Shown piece by piece: positions 1 through 9,033 of a stretch of 30,953 nucleotides of DNA. How positions within the stretch are numbered: the stretch's first letter is position 1; every line of letters starts with the position of its first letter. The notes below the pieces were generated by a model, which was not told the DNA's origin, ran no database searches, and saw only the letters and a list, made by a program, of their open reading frames with translations. Both the position numbers and the translations under genes were made by a program. The DNA is taken from positions 1 through 30,953 of the forward strand of contig JAEEWS010000037.1 of NCBI GenBank assembly GCA_016287765.1, given 5' to 3'. Source of the DNA: Lachnospiraceae bacterium (GTDB taxonomy: Bacteria; Bacillota_A; Clostridia; Lachnospirales; Lachnospiraceae).

Positions 1-60
1 TACCTTTCCTTGCGTGATAAGTATGCCTGCCGGCATATTTGCCTTGTCAAGGCGAATTCA

Positions 61-294
61 AAATAAAAAAAGTTCGCCCCTGACAGAATGAATAATCTGT
101 TTAGGGCGAACATTAATGTCCGTGGTTCCACCTAAATTCAAAGCTTTCGCTTTGCTCTTTAACTCCCTTAACGCGGGAAACACGTCGCGCTCTTCACGCG
201 ATGCTCCGGGGCGCCGTCTCTTTCATTAACGCTAAGCTTTCACCATCCGCTTTTTCTCTGAAACGTAACAAAAAGAGAGTTCCCTTTCAACGCT
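61..294 (-). ncRNA. T-box leader, probably glycine-specific, for a gene left of the window
   Basis: On the minus strand the T-box core (AGGTGGAACCACGG, at 120-133) is followed by a strong terminator: stem arms 72-79 and 104-111 (GTTCGCCC with GGGCGAAC) and a U-rich run at 61-71. Upstream is a Stem I region with the usual GATGGTGAAAGC-type apical part. By the standard spacing to the CCGGAGC segment, the specifier is GGC (213-215), which is Gly. The antiterminator bulge is TGGA, which would pair with a tRNA ending UCCA; U as discriminator base fits tRNA-Gly. Two independent signs therefore point to glycine. The regulated gene lies beyond position 1. A purine-rich AAGGAAAGG at the very edge may be its ribosome site. 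Glycyl-tRNA synthetase is the usual target, but that is inference. Confidence 0.9.
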
Positions 295-300
295 TTTAGA

Positions 301-329
301 ATTCTATATAAAAAACAGTCTCTTGTCAA
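301..329 (-). promoter_or_regulatory. Promoter of the glycine T-box leader
   Basis: The minus strand has a perfect -35 TTGACA (324-329), a 17-bp spacer and a -10 TAGAAT (301-306). It starts only about 25 bp past the murD stop codon, so the T-box gene has its own promoter rather than depending on murD read-through. Confidence 0.85.
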
Positions 330-353
330 GTTGATTTTTTTCGAAAGCACCGG

Positions 354-1556
354 TCACTTTTTGCCATAATTTCTGACCAGTTCCTTAAATCTGTCGCCCC
401 TCTCTTCGAAGTTTTTGAAATAGCCATATGATGCCGCGGCGGGTGAAAGTACCGTAGAACTTCCCGCCTTTCCGATCCTCACGGCAACGGCCACCGCTTC
501 TTCGAGATCGGAGGCAAAAACAACATTATCGGAATGTCCCAGAGAATCTCCTATCCTCTTTCCCGTTTCATACATGAGTACAAAGGTGATGTCTTTGTTT
601 TCCTTAATATATATAATGAGTTTGGAATAGTCTATACCTCTGTCCATTCCTCCCACCAGCACTATTCCCACATTTGGAAGGCTCTTGACCGCATTGATGG
701 CAGCCTCAGGTATGGTGGATATGGAATCGTCATAGTATTTTACCCCATCATACTCTCCCACATATTCCAGTCTGTGAGGAAGGCCCTTAAACTCCGACAT
801 GCCCCGAAGCACGTCTTCCTCATTAAGTCCCAGGACTTCTACAGCCATAATGCGTACAAATTCCGCATTCAATCTGTTGTGTTCCCCCGGGATCTTTAAA
901 GTAAAATCATGATTACACTTTTCCACATTATCCACAATCCGTTTGTTGGCAACTGTTTTTATACCCGGGACGTTTTTCCCAAGAAGCACAGTATTACCGC
1001 GGGTTTGGTGAGTTGTTATATTAGCCTTTGCTTCAAAATACTTTTCCACAGTTCCGTAATAATCCAGGTGTTCAGGATAGAGATTCAGGAAAATGGAATA
1101 GGCCGGAGCCCGGTCTATGTGCATGAGCTGATGGCAGGATAATTCAAAAACGATCAAAGTGTCATCCTTTATCTCATCAATATAATCAAAACAGGGCTTT
1201 CCTATATTGCCGAGAAGTACCGTATCCCTTCCGCAGGCCTTTACAGCCTCGTACATGAGGGACGAGGTGGTGCTCTTTCCCTTGGTTCCGGTAATGCCCA
1301 CGGTCTGATCGGCATATCTGTTAAGGAAGATCTCCGTCTGGGAAGTAACCTTCGGTACCCTTTCGAGCATTACTATGCCCGGGCTTTTAAGGATCAAGTC
1401 CCATTCGGAAGTATCTATCCCCGAAATGTCGCCCTCGTATATCTCCAGGGCTTTTGTACTGCAATGGCTCTTAATAAAGCTTTCGGAGGATTTTCCTTCT
1501 CTGCCGTAGCCCCAGATCAAAACTCTTTTATTTTCAAAAACATCCCTGATCTCCAT
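354..1556 (-). CDS. murD: UDP-N-acetylmuramoylalanine--D-glutamate ligase (MurD family), short divergent form
   Basis: A cytoplasmic peptidoglycan-precursor enzyme that adds glutamate to UDP-MurNAc-L-Ala with ATP. Visible are the N-terminal nucleotide-fold loop GYGREGKS (16-23), the ATP P-loop GITGTKGKST (87-96), the central NLYPEHLDYYG (158-168), GEHNRLN (224-230), HRLE (261-264) and the C-terminal SPAAAS...FKNFEERGDRF (371-390), which is close to the MurD signature. At 400 residues it is shorter than the usual ~450. Where typical MurD has GGDGK-type sequence before the C-terminal domain, this one reads GGMDRGIDY (302-310). It could be the only MurD or a second, divergent ligase. It starts 13 bp after recJ, with AAGGAA overlapping the recJ stop, so the two are likely cotranscribed. 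Confidence 0.85.
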   Translation of the reverse strand: MEIRDVFENKRVLIWGYGREGKSSESFIKSHCSTKALEIYEGDISGIDTSEWDLILKSPGIVMLERVPKVTSQTEIFLNRYADQTVGITGTKGKSTTSSLMYEAVKACGRDTVLLGNIGKPCFDYIDEIKDDTLIVFELSCHQLMHIDRAPAYSIFLNLYPEHLDYYGTVEKYFEAKANITTHQTRGNTVLLGKNVPGIKTVANKRIVDNVEKCNHDFTLKIPGEHNRLNAEFVRIMAVEVLGLNEEDVLRGMSEFKGLPHRLEYVGEYDGVKYYDDSISTIPEAAINAVKSLPNVGIVLVGGMDRGIDYSKLIIYIKENKDITFVLMYETGKRIGDSLGHSDNVVFASDLEEAVAVAVRIGKAGSSTVLSPAAASYGYFKNFEERGDRFKELVRNYGKK

Positions 1557-1569
1557 TTTCTGCCGTTCC

Positions 1570-3342
1570 TTAAACCAAAATGTTCTGTATTCTCGCCTGA
1601 ATGGTAACTATACCGTTATATTCATTTTCATCCGGAATATAGGTAGCGGATATCACCACCTTATCGGTCTGTCCCCTGAACATTTTATCACATTCTTCTT
1701 TCCCGTAAACAGTGGAAATTTTTTCAATAAATCCCGGAATATCTCCGAAATACACGCCGCTGATCCTGAACCCCGATCCGTTCACCATGTTTAGCCTCAG
1801 AACATTCCTGTTTTTTCCGAGGACAGACGCTCTTTCGATCTTAAGATCCTTTTCCGCAAAGACTGCCTTTTCGTTTCCTTTGCCGAAGGGCTCCAGCATT
1901 TTAAGCTCATCCAGCAGCCGGGTATTTACATACTCAAAGGGAAGTTTCAGGTCTATCTTCACCTTTCTCATAAGTTCCTTTTCGGTAAGAGTGCAGTTTT
2001 CATTTATCCTTTTACGAAACTCCGGCAGTTTGTTCCTGTCCATGCTGAGTCCCGCTGCCATGGGATGCCCTCCGAACCTGGTAAACACATCCCCGATCTT
2101 TGACATTTCTTCAAACATGGAGAAATTCTCGGTAGACCTTCCGGACCCTTTTATGCCGTCAACGGAATCCGTCAATACAAAGGTGGGCCTTGCATATAAT
2201 TCCCTGATCCTTCCGGCGATTATTCCCACCACGCTTTCATGGCATTCCGCAAGATACACCACTATGACCTTATCCAGATATTTTTCCCAGTCCGTATCGT
2301 GGTTAGCTTCCGCCTGCTTCCTTGCCACAGTCTCCACTATCATCCTGGCTCTTTCCGTCCCTGCTTCCGTAATGGCCTTTCTGTCATTATTAAGTTCCAC
2401 CAGTTCTTCAGCCGCTGCCGCTGCCTTTCCTCTGTCTTCCTCCAGCAAAAGCTGCAATGCTTTTTCCGCTGTATCCAGTCTTCCGGATGCATTAAGGCAG
2501 GGTCCCACCACAAAACCTATGTGATAGACGCTTAAAGATGCCACCGTCAGATCGTTGGCATGGATAAGTGCTATCAAGCCTATATCCTTTGTTCTTCTGA
2601 GTTCATCCAGTCCCATGATAACTATGGTCCTGTTCTCATCCTGAAGATCCATTACATCACACAGGGTCGCCATAGCAGCATAGGCCAGCAAAGGCTTTAT
2701 GTCAGTTCCCATGCATTCCATCACCTTCAGGGCTACCACGCATCCGCAAAATCCTTTGAAGGGGCTGGTTTCTCCCTCTTGTTTGGGATCCACCACCACA
2801 TCCGCGGGAGGTATCACTTGATGCCCCTCCCTGACAGGCACTTCATGATGATCCGTAAGCACTACGGTAAGTCCCTGCTCCTTGGCATAGGCTATGGTAT
2901 CATATTCCGCAATACCGTTATCACAGGTGAGAAGCACCTGCACTCCGTCCGACAACGCCTCATCCACTATATTCCTGTTTATACCGTATCCATCCGCTAT
3001 CCTGTCCGGTATCCTGTAGGAAACTTCCGCTCCCCGTTCCTTTAAAGCCTTATAGAGGACATAAGTTGACGTGATGCCGTCCACATCATAGTCGCCGACG
3101 ATACGTATGCTTTGGTGATCATCCGCGGCTTTTGCCAGGATCCGGGCCGCTTTTTCCGCATTAAAAAGAAGTTTTGGATCCCTTAAACCGCAAACAGAGG
3201 GATGCAGATATACATCCCTCTTGTCTTTGGTGTCCAGGCCGCGGTTTAAAAGGATGCGGGCAGTGATCTCACTTACGCCCTGCTCCTCGGCAACCGCTTT
3301 TACGTCGCCTTTTTTATTGATTATAACCCAGTTTTCGTGCAT
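1570..3342 (-). CDS. recJ: Single-stranded-DNA-specific exonuclease RecJ
   Basis: A 5'-3' single-strand exonuclease of recombination and repair, in the DHH phosphoesterase superfamily. The metal-binding motifs are present: DYDVDG (84-89), the TCDNG segment (139-143), DHH (164-166) and VVDPKQ near 183-188. The DHHA1 part carries SGRSTENFSMFEEM and FGGHPMAAG (423-431). A C-terminal OB-like region follows. At 590 residues the length is normal for Clostridia, and the N-terminus MHENWVIINK matches the family's typical beginning. Its ATG directly follows the TAA of the DUF4349 gene (TAAATG), so translation is probably coupled. Sitting between envelope genes, it is likely just an operon passenger. 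Confidence 0.95.
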   Translation of the reverse strand: MHENWVIINKKGDVKAVAEEQGVSEITARILLNRGLDTKDKRDVYLHPSVCGLRDPKLLFNAEKAARILAKAADDHQSIRIVGDYDVDGITSTYVLYKALKERGAEVSYRIPDRIADGYGINRNIVDEALSDGVQVLLTCDNGIAEYDTIAYAKEQGLTVVLTDHHEVPVREGHQVIPPADVVVDPKQEGETSPFKGFCGCVVALKVMECMGTDIKPLLAYAAMATLCDVMDLQDENRTIVIMGLDELRRTKDIGLIALIHANDLTVASLSVYHIGFVVGPCLNASGRLDTAEKALQLLLEEDRGKAAAAAEELVELNNDRKAITEAGTERARMIVETVARKQAEANHDTDWEKYLDKVIVVYLAECHESVVGIIAGRIRELYARPTFVLTDSVDGIKGSGRSTENFSMFEEMSKIGDVFTRFGGHPMAAGLSMDRNKLPEFRKRINENCTLTEKELMRKVKIDLKLPFEYVNTRLLDELKMLEPFGKGNEKAVFAEKDLKIERASVLGKNRNVLRLNMVNGSGFRISGVYFGDIPGFIEKISTVYGKEECDKMFRGQTDKVVISATYIPDENEYNGIVTIQARIQNILV

Positions 3343-4347
3343 TTATTTTTCCGATTTTTCTTGGTCTGTATCAGCTTCTTTTCGGATATTCGCCTTGCGC
3401 TTGTCTGTCTTTTTCGCATACTTTACCAAAAGGATCACAACAACCGCAACCACGCCGCAGAAGATGATGATATTAACTATGTAAGAAATGAACCAGACAA
3501 TGAAATTCTCAAGGCCTTCCTTGATATTCAGCATATTATTCTTGAAGCCCTTTGCTATCCTTTCGCCGAGGGTAAGAGGCTCTTCAGCAACGATGGACAC
3601 TCTCTGCACTTCTTTCACTTCGATATTTAAGGTGCTGTAAGAGATCTTATCGTCATAGTTTCTCTGTCTGGATTTATAAGTTTCAAGCTCGTAATTGACT
3701 TCTGAAAGTCTCTGCTCAAGACGGATTATATCCTCAAGATAGGAAGCCTTTTCAAGAAGTCCCAGTAATGTTTCCTGCTCAGTGGTAAGAGTCTTGATCC
3801 TGCTCTCCACGTCCACATAAGCCAGAGTGATATCATTCTCATTATAGCTGGAGGAGATCACTGTTCCGATCTCGCCGATGCTGTTCATCATAGGCTCTAT
3901 CTTGTCTTCGGGAACACGGACAGAGTAGCTTGCTCTTCTGGAGGAAGTAGAATAAATGTTATTTCCGGAAAGGTTGGCCGACTCATAGTAGCCGCCGAAC
4001 TCCTCCACCTTAGCCTTAAGCTCCGCAACAAACTCGTCAAACTTAAGGGTCTGGACTTCCAGATAAGCGTTCTTTATCACCTTTCTGGAAACCACGCCCT
4101 GTGATGTGCCGGAATTGTCAGAATCAAAGTTGGATTGACTACTTGTCGGACTACTTTTCGCTTCTGCAGCCCTGCTGTAGCTCACACCGGTGTCGCTCAG
4201 CATAGCCCCGGTAGAGCCTTCCATATAATAATTGTCATATGCTGTTTCGGCAGCTTTATTATACGCTGCACTCTCACCTTTTCCGCAGCCGGCCAGCAGT
4301 ACCACTGCCAGGGCCATTACCGCAATGCTTCTAATGTGTTTTTTCAT
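3343..4347 (-). CDS. DUF4349 lipoprotein
   Basis: A predicted surface lipoprotein. The start is set at MKKHIRSIAVM because a strong AGGAGG sits 6 bp upstream and a lipoprotein signal follows: a basic start, hydrophobic core and lipobox LAGC with Cys21. A longer reading with 37 extra residues lacks such a site. A low-complexity Ser/Thr/Gly stretch leads to the DUF4349 domain (from about RKVIKNAYLEV onward), which includes a charged region likely to form a coiled coil (LEDIIRLEQRLSEVNYELETY). A membrane segment near the C-terminus (FIVWFISYIVNIIIF and following) ends in a Lys-rich cytoplasmic tail. The protein is therefore anchored at both ends, by lipid and by helix. The family has no established biochemical function. 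The 148 bp upstream show no convincing promoter. Confidence 0.85.
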   Translation of the reverse strand: MKKHIRSIAVMALAVVLLAGCGKGESAAYNKAAETAYDNYYMEGSTGAMLSDTGVSYSRAAEAKSSPTSSQSNFDSDNSGTSQGVVSRKVIKNAYLEVQTLKFDEFVAELKAKVEEFGGYYESANLSGNNIYSTSSRRASYSVRVPEDKIEPMMNSIGEIGTVISSSYNENDITLAYVDVESRIKTLTTEQETLLGLLEKASYLEDIIRLEQRLSEVNYELETYKSRQRNYDDKISYSTLNIEVKEVQRVSIVAEEPLTLGERIAKGFKNNMLNIKEGLENFIVWFISYIVNIIIFCGVVAVVVILLVKYAKKTDKRKANIRKEADTDQEKSEK

Positions 4348-4495
4348 AAATATACCTCCTGATCTAACATAGGTTTCATAGCCTTCATAAATTACTTTCA
4401 GATCGATCTTTAAAATGTTTTCAAGGTGTTTTATTACCTTCTGTCTAATATCCCGCAAAATATATTTATGCGTTTCACATTAAAATATCTGTTTT

Positions 4496-5905
4496 TTATT
4501 CATTTTTTTGTTGTTCCGCCTGAGCTGCCGCTTCTTCCTTTGTAAGAAAGACCTCCTGCTCGTAATAACCGCCGGAATTCCAGTAGAGCCAGGTATCTGC
4601 TCCGTTTTCATAGCAGGCATCCACCTGTACCCGGATCTGTCCGTACTCATAGCCGAAAGCCTGAAGCCAGGGTCTGCAGGAAGCGGTTTTTCTTACCTCG
4701 CTCTCACTAACGGCCTTTAATTTCTTTTCCGAATTACGGATCTCCATGGCGACCAGCTCATAGGGGTGTTCCTTAACATTTTCTATGACGCCGAAATTAG
4801 TGCCATAATGTGAAGGATAGATCATGGGGCAGATGTAATCCAGATACCTTGCCAATTCCTTATAATCCTGTCCCAGGTTGGCACTGTCTATGGCAGAATC
4901 TATGGTGATCCCGTAAACCGATCCGCTCACGAACACACCCAAGGGTTTAAGCCTGTTGCAGGCATATCTGATAAACTTCACGATCTGCTCGGAGTAGGAT
5001 ACACTTTCAGCCTCGGTGCCGTAATCAAGATCGCTGAGTTTCACATCCGTAGGTGTACGCATGTAATCAAAGCATATCTCGTCGAAACCGTCCAAAGCAG
5101 CCTGTTCCGCCACGTCCACTATGAATTCCAGGGCATCCCTGTTGTAAAAATTCATCCATGCATAGGGTTTGCTTGTACCGTTGAGAACCGTCTTATCTCT
5201 GAACAGTGATCCGTCTTTGTTCTTCAACAACCACTCCGGATGAAGCCTTACAATGGGAGAATCGGTGTAATAACTCTCCTTAAAGCACACCACTCTTGCT
5301 ATACAATAAATGCCCCGGCTGTGAAGATCCTCAAGGAGTCCCTTCATGTCTTCTATATAGTACTTGCCGTCCTTCGGGGTTACCAGCCCCATATCCTGTA
5401 CGGCTTTACAATCCATATCATAGGTGATATAGCCGAAGTCATCCTTAACATCTATGACCACTGCATTTAACTCTGTAAATCCCGCGAGCCAGGTAATATT
5501 GTCATATATCGAAGAACCCTTGGACATATGGCCCACATATGCACCTCTGACAGGGAAAGGTTCCCTGAAGTCGTCAAAGCCGATGAGGTAGGGATCGTCA
5601 AACCCCGGTCTTATGAAGGGGGTGGGTGTGGCCGAAGGTGTGGGTGTCGGGGTGGTTGTAGGATCTACCGCAGGGGTCTGTGAAACATCCGCAACCTGAG
5701 TTACCTGTCCCTGACCCGGGTTGTTCTTCGGATCGTTCTTTTCCAGGTACCTTATTGCGAGCGTATATCCCAGAACTCCGCATCCCACAGCCATGACCGC
5801 AAGGATAACACCAAAAAGCACAAACCTTCTGTTGTTCCTTCTTCTCCTTCTTCCCGGACTGTATGATCTGTCTCTGTCAAGGTACTCGTCTCTGTCTTTA
5901 CTCAT
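4496..5905 (-). CDS. Membrane-anchored putative glycoside hydrolase (DUF4015/PF13200-like)
   Basis: The N-terminus is a cytoplasmic Arg-rich stretch (17-27), then one membrane helix (about 28-50), then a Pro/Thr linker (about 76-98), then a domain of about 350 residues outside the cell. That domain begins PVRGAYVGHMSKGSS and contains VVIDVKDDFG, WMNFYN and DEICFDYMRTPTD, which fit the putative glycosidase family PF13200 with an alpha/beta-barrel pattern. The acidic residues in VIDVKDD and CFDYMR are plausible active-site positions, but this is inference. The substrate is unknown; a cell-wall or exopolysaccharide glycan is possible. The ATG has AAGGAAG 5 bp upstream. It follows the SEC-C gene by 24 bp. 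Confidence 0.8.
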   Translation of the reverse strand: MSKDRDEYLDRDRSYSPGRRRRRNNRRFVLFGVILAVMAVGCGVLGYTLAIRYLEKNDPKNNPGQGQVTQVADVSQTPAVDPTTTPTPTPSATPTPFIRPGFDDPYLIGFDDFREPFPVRGAYVGHMSKGSSIYDNITWLAGFTELNAVVIDVKDDFGYITYDMDCKAVQDMGLVTPKDGKYYIEDMKGLLEDLHSRGIYCIARVVCFKESYYTDSPIVRLHPEWLLKNKDGSLFRDKTVLNGTSKPYAWMNFYNRDALEFIVDVAEQAALDGFDEICFDYMRTPTDVKLSDLDYGTEAESVSYSEQIVKFIRYACNRLKPLGVFVSGSVYGITIDSAIDSANLGQDYKELARYLDYICPMIYPSHYGTNFGVIENVKEHPYELVAMEIRNSEKKLKAVSESEVRKTASCRPWLQAFGYEYGQIRVQVDACYENGADTWLYWNSGGYYEQEVFLTKEEAAAQAEQQKNE

Positions 5906-5929
5906 AACTTCCTTTTATCCTAAACAGTA

Positions 5930-6433
5930 TTATCTTCCGCAGCAGAACTTGTACTTTTTACCGCTTCCGCAAGGGCAGGGATCGTTTCTTCCGGGTTTCT
6001 TGCCTACAACTACAGTACCGGACTTCTTCTGTTCCTTATAAAGCTCTTTTCTTCTCTCTTCGGTAAGAAGCTTATCCCACTGAGGAAGGCCGTAAAGCCA
6101 GTCAGCTTTTGCTTCCACCATGTTGTAATAAAGTTTTTCCTTATCGTACTTAAGGGATACTTCTGTGTTTTCGTCCATCTCTTCAATGGGATTGGGAGTC
6201 ACAAGACTGTCATTGATACCGTCAAGGAAGCCTACAAAGATGTTAAGATCGCACTTAAAAGACTTTGCCAGTTCCGAAACCGTGCCCTTGTACTCTTTTC
6301 TGGGATGGGAGAGGATCTCTTCATAGATGCCCTTTTCGATATTGAAATAATTTCCCCAGAAGAGCTGTCCCTCCCTGGAATTTGTGTCCTTGCCGTATGC
6401 GCCCTCGCGCCATGTTTCAAGTAATGTAGCCAT
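5930..6433 (-). CDS. SEC-C zinc-motif protein of unknown function
   Basis: A 167-residue soluble protein. Its last 20 residues form a textbook SEC-C zinc motif: [19 protein letters not shown], with Cys153, Cys155, Cys164 and Cys165. The same motif at the end of SecA binds zinc and contacts SecB or ribosomes, but here it is attached to an unrelated helical N-terminal part ([31 protein letters not shown]) found in clostridial SEC-C proteins. No enzyme motif is visible. The start codon directly abuts the stop of the upstream membrane-protein gene, so coupling is likely. A role in protein handling is only a guess from the motif. Confidence 0.8.
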   Translation of the reverse strand: MATLLETWREGAYGKDTNSREGQLFWGNYFNIEKGIYEEILSHPRKEYKGTVSELAKSFKCDLNIFVGFLDGINDSLVTPNPIEEMDENTEVSLKYDKEKLYYNMVEAKADWLYGLPQWDKLLTEERRKELYKEQKKSGTVVVGKKPGRNDPCPCGSGKKYKFCCGR

Positions 6434-6745
6434 TTAATCTTTCTCCTTTATATCATATTTTTCTTCAATCTCTTTTGCTATCTTATCAGGTGCTTCACCC
6501 TGTTTGATACGTTTTTGATACTTTCTCATTTCCGATATGGAAATATTCTTGTCGTCATCTCTGTGAGCTCTCTTGTACAAAGCCATGAAAACCCAGAGAA
6601 TGATGGGCACTGCCACAGTCAGTACAAGGGATCCGACAAACATGGACTTAGCCTCGGGGGTTGCCAGTATCGCGCAGACCAAAGTCGCTATATACATGCC
6701 CACCAGCAATACCACTGCCGCCAGCGCAACTATTCTTTTAACCAT
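6434..6745 (-). CDS. Small two-helix membrane protein, unknown function
   Basis: A 103-residue protein with two hydrophobic segments (about 4-27 and 34-57) and a charged cytoplasmic tail ending in Lys/Glu-rich sequence (SEMRKYQKRIKQGEAPDKIAKEIEEKYDI). The ATG at 6743-6745 is chosen because AAGGAG lies 8 bp upstream. A GTG three codons earlier would overlap that ribosome site. The start lies inside the end of rarA (16-bp overlap), and the stop abuts the SEC-C gene, so it belongs to the same transcript. The family is not recognised. Confidence 0.7.
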   Translation of the reverse strand: MVKRIVALAAVVLLVGMYIATLVCAILATPEAKSMFVGSLVLTVAVPIILWVFMALYKRAHRDDDKNISISEMRKYQKRIKQGEAPDKIAKEIEEKYDIKEKD

Positions 6746-8046
6746 TTTAGCCACTCCTTCATCTTTTTCTCGAAGCCCTGTTCAGAAAGATCCACAAATC
6801 GTGTGTCACGAAGGCTTTCCGGCAGGTACTCCTGTCCCGAATAATGCTTGGGATATTCATGGGAATACATATATCCTATGCCTCTGCCCAGCTTCGCGGA
6901 GCCTCCGTAATGGGCGTCCTGCAGATAGGGAGGTATGGGTTCGGTCTTATGTTCCCTAACATGTGCCATTGCATCGTCGACGGCACATATGCTTGAGTTG
7001 CTCTTTGGCGCGCAGGCAACATATATGGCTGCCTGTGCCAAAAGTATCCGTGCTTCGGGCATACCCAGTCTCTCCACAGCCAATGCTGCACTTGTTGCAA
7101 GTATAAGTGCCTGAGGATCCGCATTGGATACATCCTCGGAGGCACAGATCATTATCCTTCGGGCTATGAAAGCAGGTTCCTCCCCCGCCTCCAGCATTCT
7201 TGCCAGATAGTAGACCGCCGCATCGGGATCGGAACCCCGCATGCTCTTTATAAAGGCGGAAATGGTGTCATAGTGATTATCACCGCCCTTGTCATACTTA
7301 AGGACTCTTTTTTGAATGCACTCTTCAGCCACTTTGAGATCTATGTGGATCTTGCCGTCCGCGCTACGTTCTGTAGTGAGTATTCCCAGCTCTATGGCGT
7401 TTATGGCGGATCTTGCATCTCCGTTTGCCATGTCGGCTATAAAATCCAGAGCATCTTCATCCGCTTCGGCATGAAAGGATCCCATGCCTCTTTCCTTGTC
7501 CTCGATGGCTCTTTTTAGAAGAGTTTTTATATCCTCTGCGGAAAGAGGATGGAGTTCAAAGATAACCGACCTGGAGATAAGAGCCCCGTTCACTTCAAAA
7601 TAGGGATTTTCCGTAGTAGCTCCGATCAGTATCACTGTCCCGTCTTCAACAAAAGGCAGGAGATAATCCTGCTGTCCCTTATTGAAACGGTGTATCTCGT
7701 CCACAAAAAGGATGGTCTTTTTACCATACTGCCCATACCTCGCTTTGGCAGCTTCGATCACCTCTTCCATATCCTTTTTCCCTGCTGCCGTGGCATTGAT
7801 CTGGGTGAACTCCGCACTGGTGGTATTGGCTATCACCTTTGCCAGTGTTGTCTTTCCCGTTCCGGGAGGTCCGTAAAAGATAATGGAGGACAGCTTATCT
7901 GCCTTTATGGCTCTGTAAAGCAGCTTATCCTTTCCCACTATATGCTGTTGTCCCACGACCTCGTCCAAGGTACGGGGTCTGAGTCTTGCGGCAAGAGGAG
8001 CTTCGTTGTCCCGATTCTTCTCCGCCATGAATTCAAATATATCCAT
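6730..8046 (-). CDS. rarA: Replication-associated recombination protein A (RarA/MgsA), AAA+ ATPase
   Basis: A clamp-loader-like AAA+ ATPase that acts at stalled replication forks. Visible are the N-terminal PLAARLRPRTLDEVVGQQH, Walker A GPPGTGKTT (59-67), Walker B ILFVDEIHRF (112-121), sensor 1 IGATTENPYFEVN, and the C-terminal tetramerisation part with PPYLQDAHY and GYMYSHEYPKHYSGQEYLP. The length (438) is normal. The ribosome site is weak (AAAGAG). It lies 39 bp after pyrD on the same strand and overlaps the next small gene. Confidence 0.95.
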   Translation of the reverse strand: MDIFEFMAEKNRDNEAPLAARLRPRTLDEVVGQQHIVGKDKLLYRAIKADKLSSIIFYGPPGTGKTTLAKVIANTTSAEFTQINATAAGKKDMEEVIEAAKARYGQYGKKTILFVDEIHRFNKGQQDYLLPFVEDGTVILIGATTENPYFEVNGALISRSVIFELHPLSAEDIKTLLKRAIEDKERGMGSFHAEADEDALDFIADMANGDARSAINAIELGILTTERSADGKIHIDLKVAEECIQKRVLKYDKGGDNHYDTISAFIKSMRGSDPDAAVYYLARMLEAGEEPAFIARRIMICASEDVSNADPQALILATSAALAVERLGMPEARILLAQAAIYVACAPKSNSSICAVDDAMAHVREHKTEPIPPYLQDAHYGGSAKLGRGIGYMYSHEYPKHYSGQEYLPESLRDTRFVDLSEQGFEKKMKEWLKWLKE

Positions 8047-8085
8047 ATTTATTGAACTCTTTATTTATAAAAGAAAATATACGTT

Positions 8086-9000
8086 TTAGTTGTCGACACA
8101 TCCTATGATCTCATTGATATCCTTAACGCCCTGCTTTTCGCACCAGTTTTCAAGGCCTTCGATCACATCCAGAGTGGCTCTCGGATTAATGAAATTGGCT
8201 GTCCCCACGGATACCATGCTTGCACCCGCCATCATAAATTCCAGTGCGTCCTCGGCATTTTGTATGCCTCCCATTCCGATGATCGGAAGTTTTACGGCTC
8301 TGTGCACTTCATAGACCATTCTCACTGCCACGGGCTTTACCGCAGGACCGCTCATTCCGCCTGTCTTATTGGCCAGAAGGAAACGACGGCGGTTAATGTC
8401 TATCTTCATTCCCGTGAGGGTATTGATAAGGGAGACGCCGTCAGCACCACCCGCTTCCACGGCTCTTGCCATGTCCGCAATGCTGGTGACATTGGGAGAA
8501 AGCTTCATGATAACGGGCTGCGCCGCTACCTCCTTTATCCTTCTCGTGACTTCCTCAGCCAGATGAGGATCCGTACCGAAAGCTATGCCACCCTGCTTGA
8601 CATTGGGGCAGGAAATGTTGATCTCCAGAGCATCCACCGACTGATCCCTGAGGCGCTTCACCACCTCGATATACTCTTCCACGGAATGACCGCAGACATT
8701 TACAATGATCTTTGTATCGTATTTCTTAAGGAAGGGGATATCTCTCTCGATGAAAAGATCTATGCCCGGGTTCTGCAAGCCTATGGCATTAAGCATGCCG
8801 CCATATACTTCCGCAACCCTTGGGGTGGGATTTCCTTCCCAAGGCACATTAGCAACACCCTTTGTGGTTACCGCACCCAGTCTGTTCAGGTCCACGAAGT
8901 CGCAATACTCCATGCCCGATCCAAAGGTTCCTGAAGCCACTGTGACCGGGTTTTTAAAGCCTATGCCCAATATATTGATCTCGGTATTTACATTTTTCAT
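8086..9000 (-). CDS. pyrD: Dihydroorotate dehydrogenase, class 1B catalytic subunit
   Basis: Oxidises dihydroorotate to orotate in pyrimidine synthesis and passes electrons to NAD through PyrK. FMN and substrate motifs are present: ASGTFGSG (22-29), NPTPRV, NISCPNVKQGG (128-138) with Cys131 as the catalytic base typical of class 1, KLSPNVT, and GMGGIQNAEDA. The ATG at 8998-9000 (MKNVNTEIN) is chosen because GGAG lies 6 bp upstream; a TTG four codons earlier overlaps that site. This gives 304 residues. A promoter lies just upstream at 9034-9062. The partner pyrK is on the opposite strand 0.7 kb away, which is unusual for this two-subunit enzyme. Confidence 0.93.
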   Translation of the reverse strand: MKNVNTEINILGIGFKNPVTVASGTFGSGMEYCDFVDLNRLGAVTTKGVANVPWEGNPTPRVAEVYGGMLNAIGLQNPGIDLFIERDIPFLKKYDTKIIVNVCGHSVEEYIEVVKRLRDQSVDALEINISCPNVKQGGIAFGTDPHLAEEVTRRIKEVAAQPVIMKLSPNVTSIADMARAVEAGGADGVSLINTLTGMKIDINRRRFLLANKTGGMSGPAVKPVAVRMVYEVHRAVKLPIIGMGGIQNAEDALEFMMAGASMVSVGTANFINPRATLDVIEGLENWCEKQGVKDINEIIGCVDN

Positions 9001-9033
9001 ATTATACTCCAAAAGGAACTCATAATCCGTTAG

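Noticed and set aside
22..53. Two short palindromes (TATGCCTGCCGGCATA and GCCTTGTCAAGGC) at the left edge
   Set aside because: They may be operator or leader structure of the off-window gene, but too little sequence is present to say.
1712..2524. Plus-strand open frame of 270 codons
   Set aside because: Antisense shadow of recJ; Ser/Phe-rich without any recognisable domain.
4348..4458. 37-codon N-terminal extension of the DUF4349 protein
   Set aside because: The AGGAGG site and lipoprotein signal fix the start at 4347; the extension would bury the signal peptide.
4348..4495. Possible promoter TTGCGG-17-AATAAA before the DUF4349 gene
   Set aside because: Both hexamers are poor; read-through from upstream is at least as likely.
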